Shown here in pieces: positions 22,701 to 29,378 of a stretch of DNA of 64,000 nt (position 1 is its first letter; the number at the start of each line of letters is the position of its first letter). The position numbers were made by a program, and so were the translations under genes. Origin of the DNA: Enchytraeus crypticus (taxonomy: Eukaryota; Annelida; Clitellata; Enchytraeida; Enchytraeidae). Where the stretch lies: the NCBI GenBank assembly GCA_905160935.1, contig CAJHZI010000498.1:713501-777500 (forward strand), in the 5' to 3' direction. The notes under the pieces were generated by a model. The model searched no databases. It saw only the letters and a program-made list of their open reading frames with translations, and was not told the origin of the DNA.

Positions 22701-23762
22701 TGTTTCTGAAGCCATCTGAGTTTCACTGAGATATGTCTACGTGACATATTTAGGCGCAATAAATAAACTAGGTATATTTGGTTTCAGTTGAGCCAGTAGC
22801 GTTATCCATTCATCTTGTATTGTATATTTTTTATTATGTACTCCTATGTGCTATCATATTCTTTAGTGAAATAAAATATGTATACATAGTAAGTTAAGTG
22901 TCATACTGCGAATCAATATTTTGTACAGCGTTAAAATGCTGACCTTATCCCATCGCAAATATGCTTTGAGACAAGAATCTGACTTGGTTTTAATTTTGGC
23001 TTTAGATAAGTCAATCAGATGACTGATTTTATGCCCTTTTGTCTAATTTCATCTAGTGATAATTTTTTAATGACCAGTGACAAGAAATTGAGGCGTGATA
23101 AGTCATGATTTCAAATGATTATTTTCTCTGTTCATCTTTCGCTTTAGACATTAAACTTTTAAAGTTTATTTTTATAATTCAGTTTGGCATTTTGTGTGTG
23201 CACAAGTGCTATGTATGTGATGTTGGATGATATATTCTTACTGAATCTAAGGTGCCTGTTAGATGAACTATATTATTGGAATAGCTTAGATTAATGGTGT
23301 GATATATCACAAATATGTTTGAAATTATAAGTAGAAAACTGATCATATCTTTAGCAGACTACGCAATATTCTGGCTATCACCGAGACAAAGTACTTCGAG
23401 TTATGGATGCAATTAGACTATGGCCGTCAATATTGAGGTAAAAGTTGCCAAACTGAAGGTTATCCATGGTAAGATAATACTTATTATTAGGTGTAAACAA
23501 TATTTTATATCATTAGAACTTTAGACATCCAACATAACTGAAAATATTGTCATCCATGATAGGTAAATTCCAATTGAAATAACTTACGTCAATATGGAGA
23601 GCATTAAGGATCAAATGTCGTTAATCTAATTCAATATGTTTAAAAAACAAAACAAGTCAGAGAATCGCAAAAATGTTATCTGTACTTATACTATACTATA
23701 TACTTCTAGTATATATTTATTTATACATATTTGTGCGTAGCTGTATTCAGAGTGCACCTTAA
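6598..23762 (+). CDS. PVF: PDGF/VEGF-related growth factor, seven exons, C-terminally truncated copy
   Basis: This is a secreted cystine-knot growth factor of the PDGF/VEGF family, which acts outside the cell on receptor tyrosine kinases. I joined exons by eye from splice sites and phase: 6598-6696, 8297-8414, 14233-14280, 16740-16936, 18329-18466, 19847-20004, and 23741-23762. They encode a signal peptide, a propeptide-like stretch, the knot domain with all eight expected cysteines (exons 4-5), and CxCxC repeats of the Balbiani-ring/VEGF-C type (exon 6). Phases agree at every junction. A TAA at 23760 ends the protein at about 259 residues, while copy 2 reads on for about 45 more. The knot is intact, so this copy could still encode a shorter ligand. 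Family assignment is firm; exon 3 is inferred only from splice signals and phase. Confidence 0.85.
6904..7074. repeat. (TA)n microsatellite in PVF intron 1
   Basis: TA repeats with occasional G. Copy 2 has a much shorter tract (33408-33484), which accounts for most of the ~100-bp change in offset between the copies. Confidence 0.95.
7236..8030 (+). mobile_element. RTE-type retrotransposon 3' relic (copy 1)
   Basis: The translation begins at the RT catalytic FADDIALLS motif directly after a (TA)n tract. It runs through [12 protein letters not shown], a CETWRGTNE block and [11 protein letters not shown], and ends with a GATGATGAT tail. This layout is typical of RTE-clade non-LTR elements. It is 5'-truncated and has stops and frameshifts, for example near 7430 and 7520. 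It lies in intron 1 of the growth factor gene in the same orientation. Confidence 0.75.
8297..8414 (+). CDS. PVF: PVF copy 1 exon 2: propeptide region
   Basis: The acceptor is GCGCAG/ATACC. The exon encodes an acidic-basic stretch with [15 protein letters not shown], unlike any catalytic domain and best read as propeptide. The donor A/GTAAGA at 8415 gives phase 1, which fits the next exons. The last part differs from copy 2 by 18 bp in frame. A GT at 8397 is a second in-frame donor option. Confidence 0.65.
8415..9690. other. PVF intron 2, unremarkable part (copy 1)
   Basis: AT-rich intronic sequence with no gene-like frame. It holds a TAGGCCTA octamer at 8695. At about 8727-8741 there is the reverse complement of the GGAAACGGACGTT segment seen at CR1 3' ends, possibly a tiny antisense remnant. 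Confidence 0.5.
9690..10205 (+). mobile_element. Possible LTR of a retrotransposon (copy 1)
   Basis: The features fit an LTR-like promoter: inverted CCAAT boxes (ATTGGCTG near 9739, ATTGGTCGG near 10063) and a TATAAAT near 10111. A segment ending ACAACA is followed by TTGGTGTTGGTAG near 10210, which looks like a primer-binding site. No second LTR, gag or pol is seen and the left edge is not defined. It may instead be an unrelated promoter-like region. Confidence 0.3.
10125..10775 (+). repeat. Array of five hairpin units with GA-rich spacers (copy 1)
   Basis: Five related units start near 10128, 10345, 10435, 10590 and 10668. Each has a core CTAG, an 8-9-nt loop, then CTAG or CTTG, enclosed by complementary arms that differ from unit to unit. 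Examples are AACGCT with AGCGTT, AACAC with GTGTT, GCAAAG with CTTTGC, and ATCTATGAAAAG with CTTTTTCATAGAT. A further 10-bp stem, TAGAATTCAG with CTGAATTCTA, lies between units 2 and 3. GACTGT/ACAGTC stems follow units 3 and 5. The array could be a structured RNA, a retroelement leader or a cruciform-prone satellite. Confidence 0.6.
10208..10325 (+). repeat. 16-20-nt GA-rich tandem repeat
   Basis: About six imperfect units of the type GAAGTGAAGATAGAA, lying between hairpin units 1 and 2. Shorter GA-rich tracts also follow units 3 and 5, so they look like part of the higher-order unit. Confidence 0.8.
11154..11390 (+). CDS. Unrecognised 78-codon ORF downstream of the hairpin array (copy 1)
   Basis: I do not recognise this protein. 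It begins [20 protein letters not shown] and is hydrophilic with no cysteine motif or membrane segment. The copy 2 version (37580-37816) keeps the frame and length with a few substitutions. It stops 10 bp before a mariner insertion. It could be the start of a retroelement gag cut off by later insertions, or chance coding. Confidence 0.25.
   Translation: MSSVHSSSSLIDLASNWLYEQEILASSRLIPPKHKELEKSNSLLHFQTPITERGLENPTICTGNGAKSATQRENPTEI
11401..12146 (+). mobile_element. Mariner-like element with long inverted ends (copy 1)
   Basis: The element is bounded by TA on both sides. Its terminal repeats start CAGGGTCAGTAAAAAAA and CAGAGTGAGTAAAAAAA and extend about 200 bp inward, including the CTGCAAAAAATTTGAATATC block. 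It is 746 bp long in both copies. It holds only the C-terminal part of a transposase, so it is internally deleted and cannot move itself. Confidence 0.85.
11627..11935 (+). pseudogene. Mariner transposase C-terminal fragment (copy 1)
   Basis: The frame shows [13 protein letters not shown], then a TAG stop at 11813-11815, then [18 protein letters not shown]. These match the second and third catalytic-region motifs of mariner-type DDE transposases, normally QQDGAPAH and WPPNSPDLNP. The usual aspartate of the first is Asn here and the expected D of the second is also Asn. Copy 2 is the same, so inactivation preceded the duplication. Confidence 0.8.
12147..12182. repeat. TA/TG-rich microsatellite at the 3' tail of an antisense retrotransposon
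   Basis: A short TATA...TGTGTG...TATATA tract between the mariner end and the 3' end of the antisense RTE-type element. It acts as that element's tail; copy 2 has a longer TA tract (38573-38646). Confidence 0.8.
12190..13432 (-). mobile_element. RTE-type retrotransposon with (TA)n tail, family B (copy 1)
   Basis: On the - strand, ORF 13378-12779 encodes an RT core: [46 protein letters not shown] and the catalytic FADDQGM. Two further frames follow: 12754-12518 with [14 protein letters not shown], and 12511-12212 with [15 protein letters not shown] and [12 protein letters not shown]. (TA)n flanks both ends (12147-12182 and 13434-13527). It is 5'-truncated and frameshifted, and lies antisense in intron 2 of the growth factor gene. 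Clade RTE is inferred from motif style. Confidence 0.8.
13434..13527. repeat. (TA)n microsatellite
   Basis: 94 bp of TA at the truncated 5' side of the antisense family B element. Confidence 0.95.
13528..14232. other. PVF intron 2, distal part (copy 1)
   Basis: No gene seen. It contains TG/CA-rich simple sequence near 13670-13850 (repeated GTGTATTG and ACACATACACAC). Short open frames on both strands there are by-products of the repeats. A pyrimidine-rich run at 14190-14232 leads into the next exon. Confidence 0.5.
14233..14280 (+). CDS. PVF: PVF copy 1 exon 3: 48-bp symmetric exon
   Basis: Bounded by a strong acceptor (pyrimidine-rich run ending TTCCTCAG) and the donor CCAG/GTCAGA. It is 16 codons, phase 1 at both ends, and open in the frame that joins exons 2 and 4. 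It encodes a basic segment containing [13 protein letters not shown]. The same exon is open in copy 2. Because it is symmetric it could be skipped without a frameshift. No homology supports it, so it is inferred from splice signals and frame. Confidence 0.6.
14281..15590. other. PVF intron 3, AT-rich part (copy 1)
   Basis: No gene recognised. It has a TAGGCCTA octamer at 14415. The short frames at 14762-14959 and 14967-15170 carry no motif. The two copies differ here by scattered substitutions and small indels. Confidence 0.5.
15597..15700. repeat. (TA)n tracts with a duplicated CTACCATATATTGGTGAAA block
   Basis: Two TA tracts are separated and preceded by the same block (15578-15596 and 15636-15654), so the block plus tract is tandemly duplicated. 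Copy 2 shows the same at 42009-42160 with longer TA runs. Confidence 0.9.
15701..16657 (-). mobile_element. Tc1/mariner-like element relic (copy 1)
   Basis: It is flanked by TA. The ends start CAAAGTGCGTCAAAAGAACT and CAGATTGCGTAAAAAAACTG (inverted) and share a TGACCCCCTACAGAAAA block. On the - strand the interior encodes the N-terminal helix-turn-helix part of a Tc1-like transposase: [20 protein letters not shown] and [17 protein letters not shown], with stops between. The catalytic part is absent. It sits in intron 3, ending just before the (TA)n that precedes exon 4. Confidence 0.75.
16659..16722. repeat. (TA)n microsatellite next to the exon 4 acceptor
   Basis: TA repeats end 17 bp before the exon 4 start, in the place where a pyrimidine tract would normally be. 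Confidence 0.95.
16740..16936 (+). CDS. PVF: PVF copy 1 exon 4: first half of the PDGF/VEGF knot domain
   Basis: The acceptor is GATGCGTAG/CT and the donor CTCAAG/GTATCA. It encodes [29 protein letters not shown] and [13 protein letters not shown]. This gives cysteines 1-6 of the PDGF/VEGF knot with the RCGxCC and ECVPT signatures. It differs from copy 2 at V/E before RCGECC and K/Q at the last codon. Confidence 0.9.
16937..18328. other. PVF intron 4 (copy 1)
   Basis: No gene or clear mobile element. AT-rich with short TA/TGCA runs near 17440-17480 and many scattered differences from copy 2. Confidence 0.5.
18329..18466 (+). CDS. PVF: PVF copy 1 exon 5: second half of the knot domain
   Basis: The acceptor is TTTTACAG/GT and the donor ATCCAG/GTATCG, with phase 0 at both ends. 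It encodes 46 residues with [18 protein letters not shown], whose CxC completes the knot, followed by HHCIP. The A/T difference before the final IQ is the only coding change seen versus copy 2. Confidence 0.9.
18880..19485 (+). mobile_element. RTE family B relic, sense orientation (copy 1)
   Basis: The + strand holds degraded versions of family B motifs: CETE-like blocks, an [10 protein letters not shown]-like segment, a WIGHILRG-like block and [18 protein letters not shown]. It ends in (GAGA)n at 19450-19478. It is 5'-truncated, full of frameshifts, and lies in intron 5. Confidence 0.75.
19847..20004 (+). CDS. PVF: PVF copy 1 exon 6: cysteine-rich repeats
   Basis: The acceptor is AACAAACAG/GT and the donor TGCAG/GTATTC, phase 0 in and phase 2 out. 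It encodes [31 protein letters not shown] and EHYDFNTC. This CxCxC plus WD...CxCxC spacing is the Balbiani-ring 3/VEGF-C-type motif found after the knot in many invertebrate family members. It is identical at protein level to copy 2. Confidence 0.88.
20080..20340. repeat. TG, GA and CA simple repeats in PVF intron 6
   Basis: (TG)n at 20089-20119, (GA)n at 20138-20178, and CA-rich sequence at 20278-20330. The same set occurs in copy 2 at 46545-46785 with different lengths. Confidence 0.9.
20518..21045 (-). mobile_element. Degraded RTE family B relic (copy 1)
   Basis: The - strand frame 21037-20846 reads MWNRMKYRN...TRIWKTSTK...[19 protein letters not shown], a divergent version of the family B region upstream of LLYGCETW. 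The 3' side ends near (CT)n at 20503-20522. It is older than the other family B copies. Confidence 0.65.
21195..22485 (-). mobile_element. RTE family B element, internally deleted (copy 1)
   Basis: From right to left on the - strand: frame 22385-21969 carries [16 protein letters not shown] and ends VNNCIQSKA, and frame 21877-21254 (207 codons) carries [30 protein letters not shown] and YVPWTCQ. The (GA)n tail lies at 21210-21242. The RT core with motif A is missing here and in copy 2. A further stretch (copy 2 48351-48594) that includes FADDQ is deleted only here. Confidence 0.8.
22486..22702. repeat. Tandem duplication (~130 bp unit), partial (copy 1)
   Basis: Blocks starting CCTCAAATTGTTATTCCTTC at about 22489 and 22620 are two diverged copies of one unit. 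Copy 2 keeps more of it (49613-49876). It lies at the 5' side of the antisense RTE element and might be its 5' UTR repeats. Confidence 0.7.
22703..23740. other. PVF intron 6, distal part (copy 1)
   Basis: No gene or element recognised. AT-rich; the copies differ by scattered substitutions only. Confidence 0.5.
23741..23762 (+). CDS. PVF: PVF copy 1 exon 7 with premature stop
   Basis: The acceptor is TGTGCGTAG/C, completing a Ser codon from phase 2. After CIQSAP a TAA at 23760-23762 ends the frame, where copy 2 has CAA. The lost part (23763-23894) still aligns base for base with the intact last exon of copy 2, ending at TGA 23892-23894. It also carries changes at the CHRQY position. Confidence 0.85.
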
Positions 23763-24047
23763 CTAATGATGGTGGCACCGGAAACAGTCCAACCGGAAGC
23801 GCCATGCGCAAGAACTGTCTGCCGATCTGGATTTAAAGCACGGCTCGTAAAGACGAGATGTGTCTGCCTCAGACAGTTCGGTAGTGTGTCCTGACTCAAA
23901 TAGGCCACTGAATGGAAGATTTGTTCTAAGTCAGCATTCAATCAAGCATAGCCGGAAATGCGAAACCTGAAGTGTAACTTTATTGTCAACTAGTGTTTTA
24001 TGATGCTACCTTTCTAGAGAGGAAAGACTTGTTTGTTTTCTTTAGTG
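23763..24047. other. Former last-exon coding tail and 3' flank (copy 1)
   Basis: 23763-23894 is the remnant of the C-terminal coding sequence after the nonsense codon. The rest is 3' flank. No AATAAA is seen on the + strand between the stop and the GTGTA array, so the 3' end of the transcript is not placed. Confidence 0.6.
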
Positions 24048-24206
24048 CATACTTACTGTAGTGTAGTGTAGTGTAGCGTAGTTTAGTGCAGTGTAGTGTA
24101 GTGTAGTGTAGTGTAGTGTAGTGTAGTGTAGTGTAGTGTAGTGTAGTGTAGTGTACTGTACTGTAGTGTAGTGTAGTGTACTGTAGTGTAGTGTAGTGTA
24201 GTTAGG
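24048..24206. repeat. (GTGTA)n pentanucleotide array (copy 1)
   Basis: About 30 units of GTGTA with occasional GTTTA, GCGTA or CTGTA variants. The right end borders the deletion relative to copy 2. The translated frames here are meaningless repeats. Confidence 0.95.
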
Positions 24207-24460
24207 GTAGGGTTGAGATAAATGGGTAATAGATAAATATTGGAAAAAGGCTAGAGGATGACCGAGACTTGAAATGTTTGAAGATATATATATTCCATAT
24301 GTTGAAGTGAAGAAAGAGCAAATCAGAGGAATAGAAATATTTCGAGGAGCTATAATACCATGGACATGCCAATATGTAGTGCACAAAGAGAAAGAGGGAG
24401 GGGAAAAGAGAGATTATGCTTGACTCAACACAGACTATTTGGAATCTAGTCTAATGAAAA
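24207..24460 (+). mobile_element. RTE-like relic, distal 3' end only (copy 1)
   Basis: The + strand has degraded family B-like 3' motifs, ending IIPWTCQ-like near 24353-24375 (compare YVPWTCQ), followed by GA-rich sequence. In copy 2 the same relic extends further upstream (54215-54540 and 56590-56960). Copy 1 has therefore lost the upstream part. Confidence 0.65.
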
Positions 24461-24521
24461 TAGCGAAGTCAAAAAATAATCATACTTCTAGAGTTTACGC
24501 TTCCTATTGAAATATTTCGCA

Positions 24522-25150
24522 AGTAATATATAATACACTAATACGGGACCACCTATGCCCCCAGTGACCTCATTCATTTCATTCGGGGGTCTCATTACAT
24601 TCGCCCCCTCATTAAATTCATTCGGCCCCCTGAGTTCATAGGTAATCCCGTATTAGTGTATTATATATTACTCCCATAATAACATGCAAAGATGTGTATA
24701 TCAATACGTGATCACTTTCATATCCTAAATTAATCCTGGACCACCTCTGTACTCAATGACCTCATTCAACCATTTTACAAGTAAGCCAATTCAACGATAT
24801 TCAAAATAATAACAAGCAAATAATATTTATAAATGTTATCATCACTCTTTAATATAATAAAATTATGTTAATAATTTAAATTCTATTTATATATCATTCT
24901 ACCTAATAAATGGCGAGTACTAAAGTAAAATGCGCATGTGGTATAACTGTTAATGAAAGCAGCATGAATAAGCATATCAATTCTAAATCTCATAACATTA
25001 AAATTCAAAGGAAATATCGCAAAGAAAATGACTATAATAATCTCAAAGATTCATGCAGCTTTTGTTCAATCTGCTTTTCTACATCCATAGTGGAATACTA
25101 CTTTTTGAAAGATAAACAAATGTGTCTATGCTGTGATGAAATTTCTAAAT
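24522..25150 (+). mobile_element. Truncated end of a Polinton-like element (copy 1)
   Basis: It starts AGTAATATATAATACACTAA, the left arm of a fold-back ending CT at 24672. The zinc-finger ORF follows, as in copy 2. Similarity to copy 2 stops at about 25147, so only ~630 bp of the element remain. Polinton ends typically begin with AG and end with CT; assigning this fold-back to the element terminus is inference. Confidence 0.6.
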
Positions 25151-25152
25151 AA
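24910..25152 (+). pseudogene. Polinton-type zinc-finger ORF, truncated (copy 1)
   Basis: 80 codons beginning MASTKVKCACGITVNESSMN. The CxC...HINSKSH arrangement resembles a C2H2-like finger, and later FCSIC and CLCC pairs could bind zinc. It ends DEISK at a TAA created at the breakpoint, whereas copy 2 continues with another CKNC pair. The start ATG overlaps the AATAAATG motif seen before other ORFs of this element. Confidence 0.6.
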
Positions 25153-25249
25153 TTTTAAATAATTATATCTATAAAAGTATACTTTTCCGTAGCCAATGGG
25201 TAATAATAAAAGTCATTAAACAAATAAACGTCATTAAACAATAAAAGAA

Positions 25250-25540
25250 CGGTGTTGCTTTCAGGTTTCCCCGTGTTGTGTCCGGGTTGCTTAAATAATT
25301 TATCAACCGGTGACTACTCGTGTCGTAGAAGGCGACTAAAGCACTAAGATCCACACCAATGTCAGAAAGGGCATTCAGTTGAAGAGCGCCTAGGCTCCAG
25401 AAATAGGCACAAAAATTTAAATGAATTTTAAAGTCTCAAATAGGGGATTGACTTATGGCTGATGTGATGTAGGACAGAGAAGATTTGAGACAGTCTATTC
25501 GTATTCCGACCCTAGTTAAACTGAGATTCAAGGGAAGAAG
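25250..25540 (+). repeat. SINE-like dispersed repeat
   Basis: Two blocks of this segment, CGCCTAGGCTCCAGAA (25387) and GAGATTCAAGGGAAG plus GATGAT (25510), recur together in inverted orientation at 52636-52735 with the middle missing. The left part (AACCGGTGACTACTCGTGTC) may belong to the same repeat. No polymerase III boxes are obvious. Confidence 0.45.
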
Positions 25541-25814
25541 ATGATATGAGATACAATAAACGAACGAATCTTCGTGATTTAGAAACTATGGTTATTATAT
25601 TTGCTGAAAAAAATATTTATCGTAGGTTGTTTATTCTGTATATAGTGACATGTAATATAATGTAGCATTAATGTTGATTCGTCAATAAAGAAATGCAATT
25701 GCTATATTTGTCAGAATAATACGCCTTTTCTGTACTCGTCCTTTTGATGTAACTTTGCTTGCTACATGGTCGCCGTATCTGAATAATAGAAGCACGGCAG
25801 TGCTTCCATCATGG

Positions 25815-25878
25815 GATATATCTCTGCCATGATGAAAAGACATAATGGGAGAGATATCTCCCATTATGTCTTTTCATC
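25815..25878. repeat. Compound palindrome / fold-back
   Basis: 25831-25878 is a perfect stem of 22 bp, GATGAAAAGACATAATGGGA..., around a GATA loop. Just upstream, CATCATGG and CCATGATG pair across a 12-bp spacer. It lies in the junction region between the two copies. Confidence 0.85.
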
Positions 25879-26089
25879 TGTTAACAGAGATGTGCAATGA
25901 GTCACAAAACATCATATATTTGTTTAAGATCCACCACTCATAATGAAGAACATTCGCAATTTATTCAGTTTTACCTGATAGTATATTATTATATTACTAT
26001 TATATGGTATTATAATGTATAACTAGCCTATATTTTAATTCTACATATTACTATATTATATTTCTAAATTATATTATGTTAAGTATATT

Positions 26090-27187
26090 GTGTTAGGTCC
26101 ATTGCTATTCTCTTTATATATCACTCCTCTTAGCTATATGCTTGCTCAGTCCTCCATAAATTTTCATTTCTATGCAGACGACACACAACTATATATTTCC
26201 TCTTCTAATCATAATTCCGAACAGAAATTGGCTCATCTCTCATTCATTCTAGACAAGGTTTATTCCTGGTTTTGCGCTAACCGTCTTGCTGTTAATCCCT
26301 CCAAAACTGAATACCTTTTAATTGGCACTCCTTTGTAAAGAAGTACAATTACCAATAACTCTGTTAATTTTCAGAATCTTGCTCTTTCACCTTATCGATC
26401 TGCCAAAAACCTTGGAGTCATATTTGATGAAAACCTTGACTTTAAATTCCATTTCTCTTCCGTTTGTCGCGCTTCCTTCTTTCAGATTCGTCAAATTAGG
26501 CAAATACGTCCATCCCTTACTAGAAATTCAGTCACTATCCTTGCTAATTCTATAGTTCATTCAAAGCTCGACTACTGTAATTCATTATTACATGGGTTGT
26601 CTACTTCTTCTCTCAATCGTTTGCAGCACGTCCAAAATTCTCTTGCACGTGTTGTTTGGAAGTCCTCTCGACTTCAATTTCGCTCTCTTTCTCTTCTTCG
26701 CAGTCTTCACTGGCTCCTTATTAATCAACGCATAAAATATAAAATAGCTCTATTAACTTTCAAAACTCTGCGATTTGGCAAGCCTTCTTACTTATCTGAA
26801 ATTCTTCTTCCCTATCGCCCCTCAAGTACACTTTGCTCCACCGATGTCAATCTTCTCTCAGTTTCAAATATTCTCACGTCATTGGGCAGACGTTCATTTT
26901 CTTACGCAGCACCCACAATCTGAAACTCTTTACCTGCTAATCATCGCTCTTGTGTTTCTTTTTCAACATTCTCTAGCAAGCTTAAAACTTTCCTTTTCCC
27001 ACCTTAGATATAATCAATCTACCTTGACCATTTTTTTATCACCGGACTGGCTTTCGTTTAGGACCTTACTTCTCCTCAGCACATTTCTTTCGCAGATTGG
27101 TCTGGGTGAATTGATCTGTAGTGATATGTGCTGTTGGGGACGTCCCTGACATCATCCTGGATGAGGAAACGGACGTTAAACCTTTAT
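26090..27187 (+). mobile_element. CR1/L2-like non-LTR retrotransposon, 3' part (copy 2)
   Basis: It is 5'-truncated inside the RT domain: GPLLFSLYITPL, then the catalytic FYADDTQLYIS, ending GTPL with a stop at 26336-26338. It continues in another frame through LGVIFDENLDF and LDYCNSLLHG to GRRSFSYAAPTI (ORF 26597-26923). A TGA replaces Trp after that, as in copy 1. It ends GGAAACGGACGTTAA plus (TTA)n. It has no complete ORF. Confidence 0.85.
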
Positions 27188-29378
27188 TATTATTTTTTAT
27201 TTTTTTATTTTTTATTTTATTTTTACCCGGTGTAAAGAACCTGGGGTTTGATAAAAACGATTCGAGCAATACGTGCTGAATCGCCGCCCGGCTACTCGAG
27301 GTCATCAATCGGCTTAAAAGAATTGTTGAAGCAGACTGCATTAAATCTTTGCAAAGTCATGGAAAGCCTTTGCCAAAGAAAAGATGTCTCTCGCTTATCG
27401 CCGGTTTGCTCTGCAATAAGTCTGCCTATGCCATTAATAAAGTCAACTCCTTCGGGATTCATCGGGCCCATGGTTTCAATAGCCACCGGAACAACTTCAT
27501 ATCCTAAGGACAGATCACGGTATTTATCCAACTTCCTAGAGGCGGCATGAACAGCAGCACCACCGGCTGTGACTGAAGTCGTATTCAGGTAGGAGTTTGC
27601 CATAGTGTCAATGACCGTGACGTCCCAAACGGCACATTTACCGTTGCACCAGGGCACTAAAGTCATGCCGTCCGGACGCTTGCCGTCTGATCTGGACAAC
27701 CCACTTGGTTCCTTAGAGGAAGGGATGCCTGCTCTCGAAAGTGCTCGCCATATTATGTCATTTAAATTGTGATGGCGAGACATTCTACCTGAGCTTCGTT
27801 TGCAGGAGAGGCCGTGGAGACCTAAAGCGTCGACTTCATGACCGCAGGGGCACATGTGAGGCTCGCAAGTTTTCGCCCCTAAACGGAAACTAACAGCTAC
27901 TCGAATCGCCTCATTGTCTAAAAATAGCCCACAAGAAGCAACAGGGAGAGCGTGAAGCCAGTCGTTGCTTCTTTTGGTTGATACAGCTAGGAGTCGTGCT
28001 CTGTCTACTGCATTGGACTGGGATTCTAACAGACTGTTATAAATCCGATCCACTATAGACGGTCCCATGATTTCTGGCTACTGACTGAGGTAGAAGGTGG
28101 AGCACTGGAGTTGAGGCTTTTGGACCAAACTGACAACGCAACGTCAATGGAACTATCGGCAGAAAGGGAGCACTTATGAAGGATGGCGTCTTGCAACTGC
28201 CTCGTTCCCATCGCTGATGCCAAGAAGGCTGAAGGCGCGATATGGGAAACAAGACGAATTCCAAGACCACCCATGCTCACCGGTAGACTGGCTTGCTGCC
28301 ACTGCAAAACAGACAAATCTGCGTTGATAACGGCGCACAAGCATTGCCTAAGAGCCTCGTCGTAGTCTAAAAGCCGCGGATTAGAGAAGCTCGGACTAGA
28401 GCGCAGAACGTGCATAAGTTTAGGTGCACTTAAAGAAAAGCGAAGGATTGTTAAAGCATCATGAGCGGCTAGCGACTTCAAGCGTGATGCTGTACGTTTG
28501 AGGTCTTCAAGGCGACTGGATAAAGCGGTGGTAGTAGCTTCTTCTCCAGAGAGTGGCGCGCCGAGTAGAGAACTATGGGATAGGCACATTGGCACAAATG
28601 ATGACAAAACTGAGTTGCCCGGAGATTTGCAAACTGATGATATGACTTCGCACTTGGTACGATTCAACTGAAGCCCAAATTCTTGGCCTCTGTCGATGAT
28701 AGTCCGTACATCATTTGCAATCGACGACTCGCAACCACCTAGAGTAATGTCATCTAGGTATCCCACCGTGAGATCGCTAGAGAGAGAAGTAAGGAGAGGG
28801 TGAATAGTCAAGCAAAACAGCATGGGCCCTAAGGGATCCCCTTGTTGGACTCCTTCCTGTGACTCAATGCACCAGTCTCCGAACTTCAACCACGAAGGGC
28901 TTGAGTAAGCTAGATGGCAGAAACTATACAGCTCTGGTATCCTGTGATGTATTTCGCTGAGCATTCGTGATCTACTCAAGCAATTAAAAGCATTACAGAA
29001 GTCTAGCTTTACCACGAAGTGATCAGCTGGCATTGACTCAGCGAAACGGCGAGTAGCGTGAACAGCTGCCTCACAGCCACCTGGAATACCAGCTCCAAGT
29101 TGAATTGGGCTCAAGTATTCGCTGAGAGCAGACACTGCAAAGCGATTTGCGCATTTAGCGGCTAAACGACGCGCCAAGTGTAACCCACTGCAATGGGGCG
29201 AATGTCGCCAGATTTCTTATTGAGTGCGAAGAGTTTACCACCAAACAGCACCGGTTGGACCTCAGGGGGGCAAACACCTTTAAGAAGGAGATTCACGAAA
29301 GAAGTCAAAGCGGTCAAAAATGTCCCAGCCGACTCTCTACAAGTCACAAGCTCCAGAAGATGCTGAGGACCAGGGTCT
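27188..29378 (-). mobile_element. RLE-type non-LTR element, R4/Dong-like, in (TTA)n (copy 2)
   Basis: Same insertion as in copy 1, flanked by (TTA)n at 27184-27195 and 29379-29402. The shared breakpoints show it was in place before the two copies separated. The A-rich 3' tail (27196-27230) differs in length from copy 1. Confidence 0.7.
27292..29347 (-). pseudogene. Reverse transcriptase/RLE polyprotein pseudogene (copy 2)
   Basis: It has the same order as copy 1: RT frame 29347-29162 and 29177-28053 with YLDD, then 28068-27292 with CCHC finger, KRPDG...VWDVTVIDT and a C-terminus that is continuous here. A private 1-bp deletion at 28055-28060 splits the frame before IVDRIYNSL, where copy 1 is intact. 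Conversely, the 1-bp lesion of copy 1 at 1071-1076 is absent. The early frameshift near 29175 is shared. Confidence 0.8.

Larger units (their letters stand above)
1..25150 (+). repeat. Copy 1 of a ~26.5-kb direct duplication
   Basis: Nearly every segment here recurs in the same order and orientation in copy 2. Position 1 matches 26528, 3275 matches 29805, 10158 matches 36585, 18052 matches 44510, and 21254 matches 47707. The offset drifts from 26527 to about 26453 because of microsatellite and small indel differences. It then jumps to about 27170 and about 32550 where copy 1 lacks sequence. The left limit lies outside the window, because copy 1 starts inside a retrotransposon. The right limit is at about 25147-25150, inside a Polinton zinc-finger ORF, where the copies stop matching. 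Tandem duplication and uncollapsed haplotypes are both possible. Confidence 0.95.
25151..26089. other. Junction region between the two copies
   Basis: This sequence matches neither end of the duplicated unit. It holds a dispersed repeat (25250-25540) and a compound palindrome (25815-25878), then AT-rich DNA. The duplication or assembly boundary must lie here or inside the following CR1-like element. Confidence 0.6.

Noticed and set aside
24048-24206. Telomere-like or CRISPR-like interpretation of the GTGTA array
   Set aside because: Units are contiguous with no spacers, and the motif is not TTAGGG or a known telomere repeat; eukaryotic context.
24042-24386. Open frame of repeated YTTLH residues
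   Set aside because: It is the translation of the GTGTA array.
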